Source: CAZMVY01 sp964653435
GTDB lineage: Bacteria; Planctomycetota; Phycisphaerae; UBA1845; PWPN01
Direction: 5' to 3'
NCBI GenBank assembly: GCA_964653435.1
Contig: CAZZFA010000004.1
Location: 1-64,000, forward strand
DNA: 64,000 bases
The position numbers and the translations under genes were made by a program. Positions 10,201 through 17,329 of the stretch are shown piece after piece (position 1 is the first letter of the stretch; every line of letters starts with the position of its first letter). The notes beneath the pieces are model-generated. The model was not told the origin of the DNA, searched no databases, and worked only from the letters and a program-made list of their open reading frames with translations.

Positions 10201-10608
10201 CTGCCGTGGAGGACCGTGCGGGATGTGATCGGCGGTGCCTTGAGTGCCAGGTTCATCTCGCTGGCCGACGACTCGGCGCCCTGGCCGTGCGAACTGCCTG
10301 CGGCCAATAGCGTGAAGATCAAGGTGGCCGCGCCTGGGACGGGCGGCGGAACCGGTGGCGGTGGTGGTGGTGGCGTAGTAACGCCCGCCGTGGTCTGCGT
10401 GGCAGCCGCTGATTTCGAGCCGTCGCAGATGCAGGATCTGGGGGACATCATCCCGGCGTTGTTGGAGATCAAGGCCAAGGCCAACGTTCCGATCAAGTTC
10501 CATGTGAAACTGGAGGTCGGCGACGGCAAGGTACGCCCGTCGGATTCCATGGTGCAGGACGTCAACAAGGTGCTCAAGGACTTGGATGAGGGGTTCATGC
10601 TGCACTGA
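7264..10608 (+). CDS. DUF499 ATPase
   Basis: A 1114-aa P-loop protein preceded by GAGGAAACG. The start region (KLPWKTWHEVV) and the unusual Walker A in LELTYGGGKTHTL (residues 85-97) are characteristic of DUF499. A Walker B-like LVLIDEVLLYAK lies near residue 215. The C-terminal part contains a glycine-rich linker (around residue 1030) before a final ~70-residue domain. DUF499 proteins are large ATPases found together with DUF1156 methylases, helicases and nucleases in defence islands. The molecular activity is not established to my knowledge. Gene order DUF1156-DUF499 with about 96 bases between them fits a shared transcript. Confidence 0.88.
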   Translation: MAKLPWKTWHEVVRLRDDLRSGDLPLHLFAADLYEVAMQNGKRPIYEKAEEFFALTYATHNLRGLVRDVALRLAGKNDKAVRQLELTYGGGKTHTLITMRHLVHDPAKLPDVPAVREFTEAIGQAPPQARVAAMCFDKLDVETGIDVRGPDGKARRLKQPWSVLAYQIAGDDGLKLLHADGKAEERNTPPAENTLTDLLSLPMKHGMGTLVLIDEVLLYAKVKVRSDPGWLDILTSFFQYLTQAAAKVDRCCIVASLLSSEPKDQADALGKKIVSDLYDVFQRQREEAVQPVEKDDVAEVLRRRLFDPKSCADRGAWPQQVIAALKGIAILDEQTAKLGAAAEERYLKSFPFHPELTEVFYAKWAAGIERFQKTRGVLRTFALALREAEKWDESPVIGPTVFLGAPKQEGLSESARELVSIADTIVSDGQATRWTGIIENELGCARQVQADSVGLKLREIEQAVMATFLHSQPTGRSAKMRDLMLLIGPCRPDKIELEKGLSRWARSSYWLDDTNMPEKEGQLPAEWRLGNRPNLNQMQAAAAAQISDDVVKARLVDEIGSAKTLSSGASALGVRVHTRPTKPRDIEDDGLFHYAVLLPSAASDSGKPSAEAKRFIDETTGADKPRVFRNAVLLLAPSREGVDVAQARVRDYLAWEKVMDDLIPKNDDEKKQKGSVDVARLQTLKMYIDKAKARVPEAIRQAYCIVVTVSDKDEVQAFKITVSDEAHFETIKKDPRSRVQDTAVTAEALLPDGPYNLWKGGDTSRRVKDLAGSFAQLPHLPKMLKSQAIVETLVEGCLQGTFVLKLTRPDRTFRTWWRTRPDETALNDPALELVLPQAAELGEIPGDLLAPKSLPNLWGAEEIAAQTVLDYFSGKTVVQVDKGGFQEPVPIPKASADVVNAAIGEAVAAGKAWLLSGPASLLAEPIPAGVLTPASKLRTPPAMISAAAILPENLPTAWKDGTTSALAVATALSQQQGNILPWRTVRDVIGGALSARFISLADDSAPWPCELPAANSVKIKVAAPGTGGGTGGGGGGGVVTPAVVCVAAADFEPSQMQDLGDIIPALLEIKAKANVPIKFHVKLEVGDGKVRPSDSMVQDVNKVLKDLDEGFMLH

Positions 10609-10619
10609 GGAGATGTGGA

Positions 10620-11909
10620 ATGGCGGTTTCCGAACGGATCAAGCAGATACTCTGGGGCAGGAGTGGCGCGACGTGCTCTGTTCCCGATTGCCGTCGCAGC
10701 CTCGTGGTTTCCGCCAGCGAGAATGATCCTTCGGTAACGCTTGGTGAGATCGCCCATATCGTCGCCCAGAGTGAGGGAGGACCGCGCGGAGATCGCCCAC
10801 CGCCGGGCGGGGAGGTAGACGGCTACGATAACCTGCTCCTCCTCTGCCACGCCCACCACGAGATCGTCGACCGTCAACCCCAGACCTACACGGTCGAGAA
10901 GCTCGTCCAAATCAAACTCGATCACGAGCGATGGGTCGAACAGCAGTTGACGCCGCGCCAGTGGTTCCTTGGGACAAGCCAACCCGAAGCCATGGTGACG
11001 GAGACCGTCTACAGCACCCTGCTGCCGGTCACGCATCTGCCCATGACGGTATTCGCCGTTCCATGCACGATGGCTGAACGTGATGTTCGGCCCCATCTGT
11101 TAGCCCCCGAAGTGCCCGGCATAATGCTTCCCTTCATCGTCCGGGAGCAGGAGCTGTTCACGTTTGACAACCTTACCTACAGTCAGAGTCCGTTTCGCGA
11201 GGCTGCGAATCTCTCACTCGCTCGGCCCATTCCTGCGGTCAAGTGGTGGGACGACCCGGACCGCTACCGATGGTACGTTACCCTGCTCAATCGCTCGCTT
11301 AACAAAGTGACCGGCCGCAAAGGCCTCCAGCTGGATAAGGAGCATCGCCGGTACTACTTCGAGCCAGCCAAGGCCGGCCAAGACCTATCGGTTACTTACA
11401 CATCGCTTACCGGCAAGCAGGTCTCGCGCAAGGTCGCCTGGAATCCATCGTTCAAACACACCGGCGAGGCGAAGAAGTATTGGGAACACTTGGCCGTCGG
11501 CCTGGCGTTCCATCAGGTAGCCGATGGTCAGTGGTGCTTGTCTATTCGTCCCGAACGACGTTTCACCTTCGATGGCATCAAGCCCATCACGCCCAAGGGT
11601 ACAGGACGACGAGCTACCCGGCGCAAGTCACGCATGTACAACATCGACGTTCTCTCCGAGGTGAACTTCTGGCGGGATTTCCTTTCGAACGGCACGCCGC
11701 GCATCACTTGTGATTATGGCGGCCAGCACTTGGTGGTCGGCACAGAACCTCTCAACGCGTCCCTCGCATGGCCAGGTGTCCCCGACGACGCCAAGCCCTT
11801 CACGCACGTTCGCTACGAGGAAGATCTGTTCACCCAGGCCGAGTTGAATGCCATCGAGGCGGATGACGACCTCAACGGCGAATCGGAGGAGGGTGATGAT
11901 GAGGAATAA
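10620..11909 (+). CDS. HNH nuclease-APAZ fusion (SPARHA-like effector)
   Basis: A 429-aa protein, with GAGGAG seven bases before its ATG and 11 bases after the DUF499 stop. Residues 1-90 form an HNH nuclease: likely zinc ligands Cys19, Cys24, Cys76 and His79, and likely HNH residues His47 (EIAHIVA), Asn71 (YDNLLLLC) and His80. Residues ~120-400 look like an APAZ domain, the partner domain of short Argonautes: LNRSLNKVTGRKGL near 222, GLAFHQVADGQWCLSIRP near 294 and VNFWRDFLS near 348. The tail is acidic. In short-pAgo systems the APAZ subunit binds the Argonaute, and its fused effector fires on guide-target recognition; with an HNH effector that would be DNA degradation. APAZ assignment is from remembered motifs, not a search. 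Confidence 0.82.
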   Translation: MAVSERIKQILWGRSGATCSVPDCRRSLVVSASENDPSVTLGEIAHIVAQSEGGPRGDRPPPGGEVDGYDNLLLLCHAHHEIVDRQPQTYTVEKLVQIKLDHERWVEQQLTPRQWFLGTSQPEAMVTETVYSTLLPVTHLPMTVFAVPCTMAERDVRPHLLAPEVPGIMLPFIVREQELFTFDNLTYSQSPFREAANLSLARPIPAVKWWDDPDRYRWYVTLLNRSLNKVTGRKGLQLDKEHRRYYFEPAKAGQDLSVTYTSLTGKQVSRKVAWNPSFKHTGEAKKYWEHLAVGLAFHQVADGQWCLSIRPERRFTFDGIKPITPKGTGRRATRRKSRMYNIDVLSEVNFWRDFLSNGTPRITCDYGGQHLVVGTEPLNASLAWPGVPDDAKPFTHVRYEEDLFTQAELNAIEADDDLNGESEEGDDEE

Positions 11910-13359
11910 GCGCCTCCGCCTTCCTGCAGCAAAGCCGGTACGGCATGTTGATGTCGTGCCCCCAGCGCTCAAGCCCCGGTACCTCGTTGAGCCTCCCTTG
12001 CGTTTCTGTGCCGGGCGAGAGCATGTCAGTCCTCAGAAGGGTATAGCCATCTTTGGCCCGCGATCGCTGGACCTGCCGCGACACACTTCAGTCATCCGTC
12101 TGGGCTTCGTTGGCACCGGCCAGACCATTGGATCGGCGCAGAATTGGATCCTGACTTGTGCCGAAGGCGTCAAGGGCGACGCCGACCATTTCGACTTTCC
12201 GGGTTTTAAGGGCGATCGTGGATTCTTTTCCGACTTGCTGGTCGACCCCGGGCTGAACGAGACGTTGACAACACACGAGCTCACAAACGTCGAGAAACCG
12301 AGGTTGCTTCGAGACCGGTTCGTTGCAGCCCTAACCCTTGTGTCGGAGAAACTCCGCCTCTTGTCGGAGCGCGACAACCCGCCCGCGTATGTAGTGCTCG
12401 CCTTGCCCGATGCACTTCTGGAGCACTGCAGGACCGTAGATTTCAGAGATGCAGCACTTGGGGCCGTGCATCGGGACTTCCGTCGCGCTCTCAAAGCCGA
12501 AGCAATGAGTTATCGGCTTCCGACGCAGATCTTGCTGCAACGGACGTCTGAGGCGACGCCCGAGTCGAAACAAGTCGACCACCGATCGAAGTGCGCCTGG
12601 AACTTCTTCACGGGCATGTATTTCAAGTGCGGTGGCATCCCCTGGTCGCCCCGCCAGCTCACGCCGGGAACCTGCTACATCGGAATCAGCTTCTTCCGAT
12701 CCCTGGGTTCAAAGACCCAGGAGATGCGAAGCAGCGTGGCCCAAGCGTTCGATGAGCACGGTGACGGGATTGTGCTGCGCGGCCAGGACTTCTTGTGGGA
12801 CGAGGATAAACACGGCAAGTCACCCCATCTGAACGAGTCCCTGGCGCATGACCTCATCACGATGGTGCTTCGCCGTTACGAAGCTGAGATGCGCCAGAAG
12901 CCGACCCGCGTGGTAATCCACAAGTCTTCTCGGTTCTGGTCAGATGAGAAGAAGGGTTTTGAGGCTGCATTGAAACAGATACAGCAATTCGATCTCCTCG
13001 CCGTCAATCCCACAAGTCAGATTCGCCTCTTGAGGGCGGGCCAGTATCCGCCGTTGCGGGGCACGAGTTTCCAAGTCGGCGACACACATTATCTCTACAC
13101 GACCGGGTTCATCCCGGCACTCAACGCCTACCCGCACGGGCATGTGCCGTCCCCGTTGCAGGTTGCTGACCACTTCGGTGACAGCTCTATCGAGACGTTG
13201 TTGCAGGAGATCCTGACGCTCACGAAGATGAACTGGAACTCGGCAGCCTTCGCCGGACTTATGCCCATTACATTGCGTTTTTCGCGACTGGTCGGTGATA
13301 TCATGCGAGAGCTTCCAAAGGATCGCGAGCCGTTGCCGCAGTTTAGGTACTACATATGA
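11896..13359 (+). CDS. Short prokaryotic Argonaute (MID-PIWI, catalytically inactive)
   Basis: About 487 aa. Two ATGs (11896, 11899) follow GGAGGAGGG and overlap the HNH-APAZ stop, so the pair is translationally coupled. There is no PAZ domain. The MID region contains YRLPTQILLQRT (about 206-217) and WNFFTGMYFKCGG (about 235-247), typical of guide 5'-end binding. The PIWI part contains YIGISFFRSLG (about 261), VVIHKSSRF (about 339) and PITLRFSRL (about 457). Where slicing Argonautes carry catalytic Asp in the first two strands, this one has Ser (YIGIS, IHKSS), so it should not cut its target. It would instead act as a guide-loaded sensor that activates the HNH-APAZ partner. Identification as a short pAgo is strong. 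Confidence 0.9.
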   Translation: MMRNKRLRLPAAKPVRHVDVVPPALKPRYLVEPPLRFCAGREHVSPQKGIAIFGPRSLDLPRHTSVIRLGFVGTGQTIGSAQNWILTCAEGVKGDADHFDFPGFKGDRGFFSDLLVDPGLNETLTTHELTNVEKPRLLRDRFVAALTLVSEKLRLLSERDNPPAYVVLALPDALLEHCRTVDFRDAALGAVHRDFRRALKAEAMSYRLPTQILLQRTSEATPESKQVDHRSKCAWNFFTGMYFKCGGIPWSPRQLTPGTCYIGISFFRSLGSKTQEMRSSVAQAFDEHGDGIVLRGQDFLWDEDKHGKSPHLNESLAHDLITMVLRRYEAEMRQKPTRVVIHKSSRFWSDEKKGFEAALKQIQQFDLLAVNPTSQIRLLRAGQYPPLRGTSFQVGDTHYLYTTGFIPALNAYPHGHVPSPLQVADHFGDSSIETLLQEILTLTKMNWNSAAFAGLMPITLRFSRLVGDIMRELPKDREPLPQFRYYI

Positions 13360-13382
13360 GTACCTCCAGAGGAGCGACAGAG

Positions 13383-14084
13383 ATGACACTGAAGGATCTG
13401 GCCTTTTCATGTTTCATCTACGGAAACCTCACCGAGTACGATACTGCTTATGGAGACTTCCTGGAGGCAACCGGCAACGGGCCCGATCTGTCTCTCGCAG
13501 ACCATCGACAAGCGATGCTGACTTGGCTGAACAAGTGGGGATGCCGGCAGTTTAGCAAGGAGTGTCATCCAATGGCTTCGGATGCACTCGCGAGCTGGCA
13601 CCAGAGTTGCCGGGACAAGCTGCCTGCTCCGAACGCAGACATCCGGGCCTTAACGGAACACGACATTATTAACGTGGATCGGGCATATCGTGATCTGAGG
13701 GACCGTCGCGCATCGGTGAGACACCGCGGGGCAGGTCTTGGTGACGTGACTTTTGGCGCAACGGGCGCCGGCAAGATCCTCTTCGCTCTGTGCCCGCAAT
13801 GCCTTCCGCCCTGGGATAATCCGATCGCCGAGCGGCTCAAGGAACTGGAGCGGATTGACTCATATTCGCAATTCGTTGTGCACGTTCGTGCGACGCTGCA
13901 TGAACTGGCCACCGTGTGCCGCGCCAAGGGCTTCGCACTGGAGGACCTCCCGGCCAGAATCGGAAGGCCGCGTTCGACGCTTGTCAAGATTGTCGACGAG
14001 TACTACTGGGTGACCATCACCCGAAGCTGCATGCCAGCGGACCGTCGAACACTACAGCAATGGATTGAGTGGGATATGCCATGA
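13383..14084 (+). CDS. Uncharacterised protein in the defence operon
   Basis: A 233-aa protein. An ATG at 13356 overlaps the Argonaute stop (ATGA), but AGAGGAG ten bases before the ATG at 13383 favours the latter. I do not recognise a family. The central segment FGATGAGKILFALCPQ followed by PPWDNPI resembles a short K-x-L-x2-L-x-P...WD-x2-I motif seen in several uncharacterised small proteins of defence loci; the GATGAGK piece is not a convincing P-loop because no other NTPase motifs follow. There are no signal or membrane segments. Its place between the Argonaute and the DUF6361 gene makes it a candidate component of either module. Confidence 0.7.
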   Translation: MTLKDLAFSCFIYGNLTEYDTAYGDFLEATGNGPDLSLADHRQAMLTWLNKWGCRQFSKECHPMASDALASWHQSCRDKLPAPNADIRALTEHDIINVDRAYRDLRDRRASVRHRGAGLGDVTFGATGAGKILFALCPQCLPPWDNPIAERLKELERIDSYSQFVVHVRATLHELATVCRAKGFALEDLPARIGRPRSTLVKIVDEYYWVTITRSCMPADRRTLQQWIEWDMP

Positions 14085-14154
14085 GAGAATAGGGCGGTAT
14101 CGAAGATTCGGTTGTGAAGCGATCGGCCTCGGCCGAGTTGGGGAGATGTCTGAG

Positions 14155-15378
14155 ATGTCGTTCCTGTCCTGGTTAGATTACTCTGACCGCGAGCGGCGAG
14201 AAGCTCTTGACGTGATCGATCTCTTCCGGGAGACGGAGACTGTAGACGAGCTCGGCTTGGGCACGATCCGCGATGCTTTTGCCGATTACCTCTTTCCGGG
14301 AACGAGCACGATCCAGACCCGGGCCGGCTATTTCCTGTTCCTGCCCTGGATCTTCCTGAGACTCGAGAAGAAGAAGACGTCCTCGGTGGAGATGGCCAGC
14401 CGATCAAGAGCCATGCAGGGTCGCCTGCGCGATGCCCTCGTGGCCACCGGCGGGCAGGCCGGTGTGATCGGCGAGCGGGCTGGCGTCCACATCCAGCGGC
14501 TTCCGAGCAGTGTGTATTGGCAGGGCATGCGGCAATGGGGCATTCTCCTCTACGCCGGCTCTGAAGATCGGTACTATCGCTCACTCGATGGTTACCACCG
14601 GCGAACCGCTCAGATGGAACGGTCCGATGATGGCGAACCGATAAGCGAGGTGACACCGCCTAACTGGCACCCCCGCTTGCCGACCGCTCCGCCGGACTTC
14701 CCTGAGGGGATCGCCTTTGAGTTGCAGGTCGAACACGCTCAGTATCTGGCAGAACGGATACTCAGCCGAGTACCCGGGTCGCTTCTGGCGGAGTTTGTAA
14801 GTCGTCGAATCCTTCCCGCCGATGCACCGTACCCGTGGGAGCACCCGATCGCGGCCGACCTGCCGAGGACGCTTTCAGAAGGGCTGAGGCATTCGGAGTG
14901 TTTTGCACTAAGCATGCACGGGGCCGCGTTGCTGTACAACCTCATCCTGTCCGAGCTTTCTCAACGCGAGGATCTCCAGGCGGAGTACCGTGACGAGTTG
15001 GGCGAATGGTGGACGGAGATCCGGGCTCGCCGTCAGTTGCTTGAGGAGTGGAATACCGAGCAGTTCTGGGCAAGGTTGCGGCAGACGAGCGCCCGTATCC
15101 CCATACCCACCGAGCGTTTCGTGCGAGAGTGGCTGGAGCGTCTTTTTCTCGCAAGAGGCCTGGCCGACCTCATGGACGCCAAGACTACGCGCGACATGAT
15201 TGCCAACCGGGAACGACACCTCAAGCATTCTCGCGCCCGCGTGGATAACGTACACGCGCGGGAGCTGTGGCAAGGCCGGTCGGGCGCCGCCCGGTTGGAC
15301 TATCGATGGAATCGTCCGGTGAAGACCATTATCGACGACATTGTCCGCCCACTCATTGGGGAGGCGCCAGATGCTTGA
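14155..15378 (+). CDS. DUF6361-family protein
   Basis: About 407 aa. The start at 14155 is chosen because GGGGAG lies nine bases upstream and the conserved beginning SFLSWLDYSDRERREAL follows immediately; longer in-frame starts would add residues unlike the family. The stretch RDAFADYLFPGTSTIQTRA (about residues 42-60) is the signature I associate with DUF6361. Function is unknown to me, but the family recurs beside PLD-like and helicase genes in defence islands, as it does here. Its stop overlaps the start of the PLD-like gene by eight bases. The protein has no membrane segments and is rich in Arg and Trp, compatible with nucleic-acid binding. Confidence 0.8.
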   Translation: MSFLSWLDYSDRERREALDVIDLFRETETVDELGLGTIRDAFADYLFPGTSTIQTRAGYFLFLPWIFLRLEKKKTSSVEMASRSRAMQGRLRDALVATGGQAGVIGERAGVHIQRLPSSVYWQGMRQWGILLYAGSEDRYYRSLDGYHRRTAQMERSDDGEPISEVTPPNWHPRLPTAPPDFPEGIAFELQVEHAQYLAERILSRVPGSLLAEFVSRRILPADAPYPWEHPIAADLPRTLSEGLRHSECFALSMHGAALLYNLILSELSQREDLQAEYRDELGEWWTEIRARRQLLEEWNTEQFWARLRQTSARIPIPTERFVREWLERLFLARGLADLMDAKTTRDMIANRERHLKHSRARVDNVHARELWQGRSGAARLDYRWNRPVKTIIDDIVRPLIGEAPDA

Positions 15379-17329
15379 GCCCCGGGACCGACAATTGCTG
15401 TTCGACTGCCTACGGCCGCCAGCGGGCTACCGATTCGATTGCGGCGTTGCGACCACCTTCAGTCTCGATCTGCTGGCGTTGCTTACGCTGCCGCTGGCAT
15501 TCACCGTGTTCGACTGTGAAGATGAGGAGGGCCGCCCGAAGGCTGACCCCCATGAGCTACTGGAGGCTCTACGCCGACATGCCAGCCGATTGAGCCTATT
15601 TTGCCAGGCCGGCCAGATCCACGTTCCCAAACCTGGACAGCTCTTGTATGGCTACCTGGAGACCTCCGTCTTCGAGGCAACGGCACCTGCCGGCGGAGTG
15701 TTTCATCCAAAGGTGACGGTTTTACGATATGTGCCGCTGGATGCGCGGGAGCTGCCCGACGCGGATGCGGAGATCGCTGATGTTGACGCCGGAGTCCGGT
15801 ACCGCGTGCTGTGCGCCAGCCGGAATCTCACCTTCGATCGCTCGTGGGACACGATCCTCGCCCTGGAGGGACCGTTGGCCGACCGGCAGAGGGCTTTCTC
15901 CAGGAACCGGCCACTCCACGAATTCGTCGCCGCACTGCCAACGCTCTCGATCAGGCCGCTCCCGAGCGAGCGCCGAACCGAGATTGAGCGTATAGCTGAC
16001 GAGCTGCTGCGCGTCGATTTCGAACCGCCCGCTGGATTCGACGACGTGGCTTTTTGGCCACTGGGGCACACGGCCCGAAGTCCCCGGCCTTTCCAGGGGC
16101 GGTTGGATCGCGTCTTGATCATGTCGCCATTTCTGACGGATAGCGCCCTTCAGCAGATCACCCAGGGCGTCACCAACGGAAGCGTGCTTATCTCGCGCCA
16201 CGAGGCACTCGATGCGCTGGACGCCAAGACGATCGCGGCCTTTGACAAGAGCTACTACCTGAACCCCGCTGCCGAGCCTGCTGCCGCCGAAATGAGCGGC
16301 GCTCCGTCGGATGACGGAATTGACACGCCCGACGGGCCGGTCACCCCCGACGAGTTGCAGGGACTGCATGCCAAGCTGATCGCCGCGGACGCAGGGTGGA
16401 ACGCCCGGATCTGGACTGGCTCGGCCAACGCAACCGACGCTGCCTTCAACACGAACGTGGAATTCCTGGTGGAACTGACAGGCAAGAAGTCGTTGTGCGG
16501 TATCGATGCCCTTCTCGGCGGCCAGGACAACTCCAACCACGAGAAGATCGCAGGCCGTGCGCGACTCATCGACTTGTTGGAGGAGTACCAAAGGTCGGAT
16601 TCAGGGCTGGAGCCGGACCCTGTACGTGAGGAACTCGAGGCCGTCTGCCGGGATCTGCGCCAACAACTCGCCGCCGCTCGCATGGAGGCGCAGGCAACCA
16701 TTGCCGCCGATGCTTCTCGCAGCGAGTACGAGCTCTGCGTCCTGCAGCCCGCATCGGCTGAGCTGCCCTTGCCCACAGACACATCACTCCGATGCTGGCC
16801 TATCACCTTGCCAGACTCGGCCGCAGCTGTGCCACAGCTTACCGCACGTCAGCCGGTTGCGCGGTTTGCCCTGAGCTTCAAGGCCCTTACCTCGTTCTTC
16901 GCGTTCGAAATCACGGCTCGCCGTAAGGGCAAGAAGCTGACCACTCGCTTTGTTCTGAATCTCCCGCTCCGGGGAGCGCCTGAGGATCGGCAGAATCGCA
17001 TCCTTCTTGCCCTGCTGGAGAATCGACGGCAGGTGCTGCGTTACCTGCTAATGTTGCTGGCCGATGATGGCGGGCTGATGGTTGTCCGGGACCTGGGGAC
17101 GGACGGTCGCGCGGATTCAGGTGCGGAGGGCGATGGAAACTGTACCAGCATGCCCCTGCTCGAGGCACTCTTGTCCACGCTGGAGCGGCAGCCGGGCAGG
17201 CTTGACCAAGTAGCCCAACTGGTGAAAGACCTACGGAGCACAGCGGAGGGACGGGCGCTTCTGCCGGAACGATTCGACGAGATCTGGGAACCGATCTGGG
17301 AGATGCGGGGGAGGCGGTCCCATGGGTAA
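15371..17329 (+). CDS. Phospholipase D-like (HKD) family protein, predicted nuclease
   Basis: A 652-aa protein starting at the ATG that overlaps the DUF6361 stop (ATGCTTGA), with GGGGAGG upstream. Two PLD-type half-sites can be seen: HPKVTVLRY with SRNLTFDRSW (about residues 112-160), and LHAKLIAAD with GSANATDAAFNTNVEF (about 333-364). Each contains the His-x-Lys core and the downstream Asn. PLD-superfamily proteins in defence operons are generally nucleases acting on DNA. The C-terminal ~200 residues have no recognised fold. The next gene is a helicase with an eight-base overlap, so a helicase-nuclease complex is likely. Confidence 0.8.
   Translation: MLEPRDRQLLFDCLRPPAGYRFDCGVATTFSLDLLALLTLPLAFTVFDCEDEEGRPKADPHELLEALRRHASRLSLFCQAGQIHVPKPGQLLYGYLETSVFEATAPAGGVFHPKVTVLRYVPLDARELPDADAEIADVDAGVRYRVLCASRNLTFDRSWDTILALEGPLADRQRAFSRNRPLHEFVAALPTLSIRPLPSERRTEIERIADELLRVDFEPPAGFDDVAFWPLGHTARSPRPFQGRLDRVLIMSPFLTDSALQQITQGVTNGSVLISRHEALDALDAKTIAAFDKSYYLNPAAEPAAAEMSGAPSDDGIDTPDGPVTPDELQGLHAKLIAADAGWNARIWTGSANATDAAFNTNVEFLVELTGKKSLCGIDALLGGQDNSNHEKIAGRARLIDLLEEYQRSDSGLEPDPVREELEAVCRDLRQQLAAARMEAQATIAADASRSEYELCVLQPASAELPLPTDTSLRCWPITLPDSAAAVPQLTARQPVARFALSFKALTSFFAFEITARRKGKKLTTRFVLNLPLRGAPEDRQNRILLALLENRRQVLRYLLMLLADDGGLMVVRDLGTDGRADSGAEGDGNCTSMPLLEALLSTLERQPGRLDQVAQLVKDLRSTAEGRALLPERFDEIWEPIWEMRGRRSHG

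Noticed and set aside
3766..10608. A conventional type I or III restriction-modification system
   Set aside because: The methylase has the DUF1156 N-terminus and the partner is a DUF499 ATPase; no HsdS- or Res-like subunit is present.
13356..13382. ATGA-overlapping start for the 233-aa protein
   Set aside because: Possible, but the ribosome-binding site before 13383 is better.
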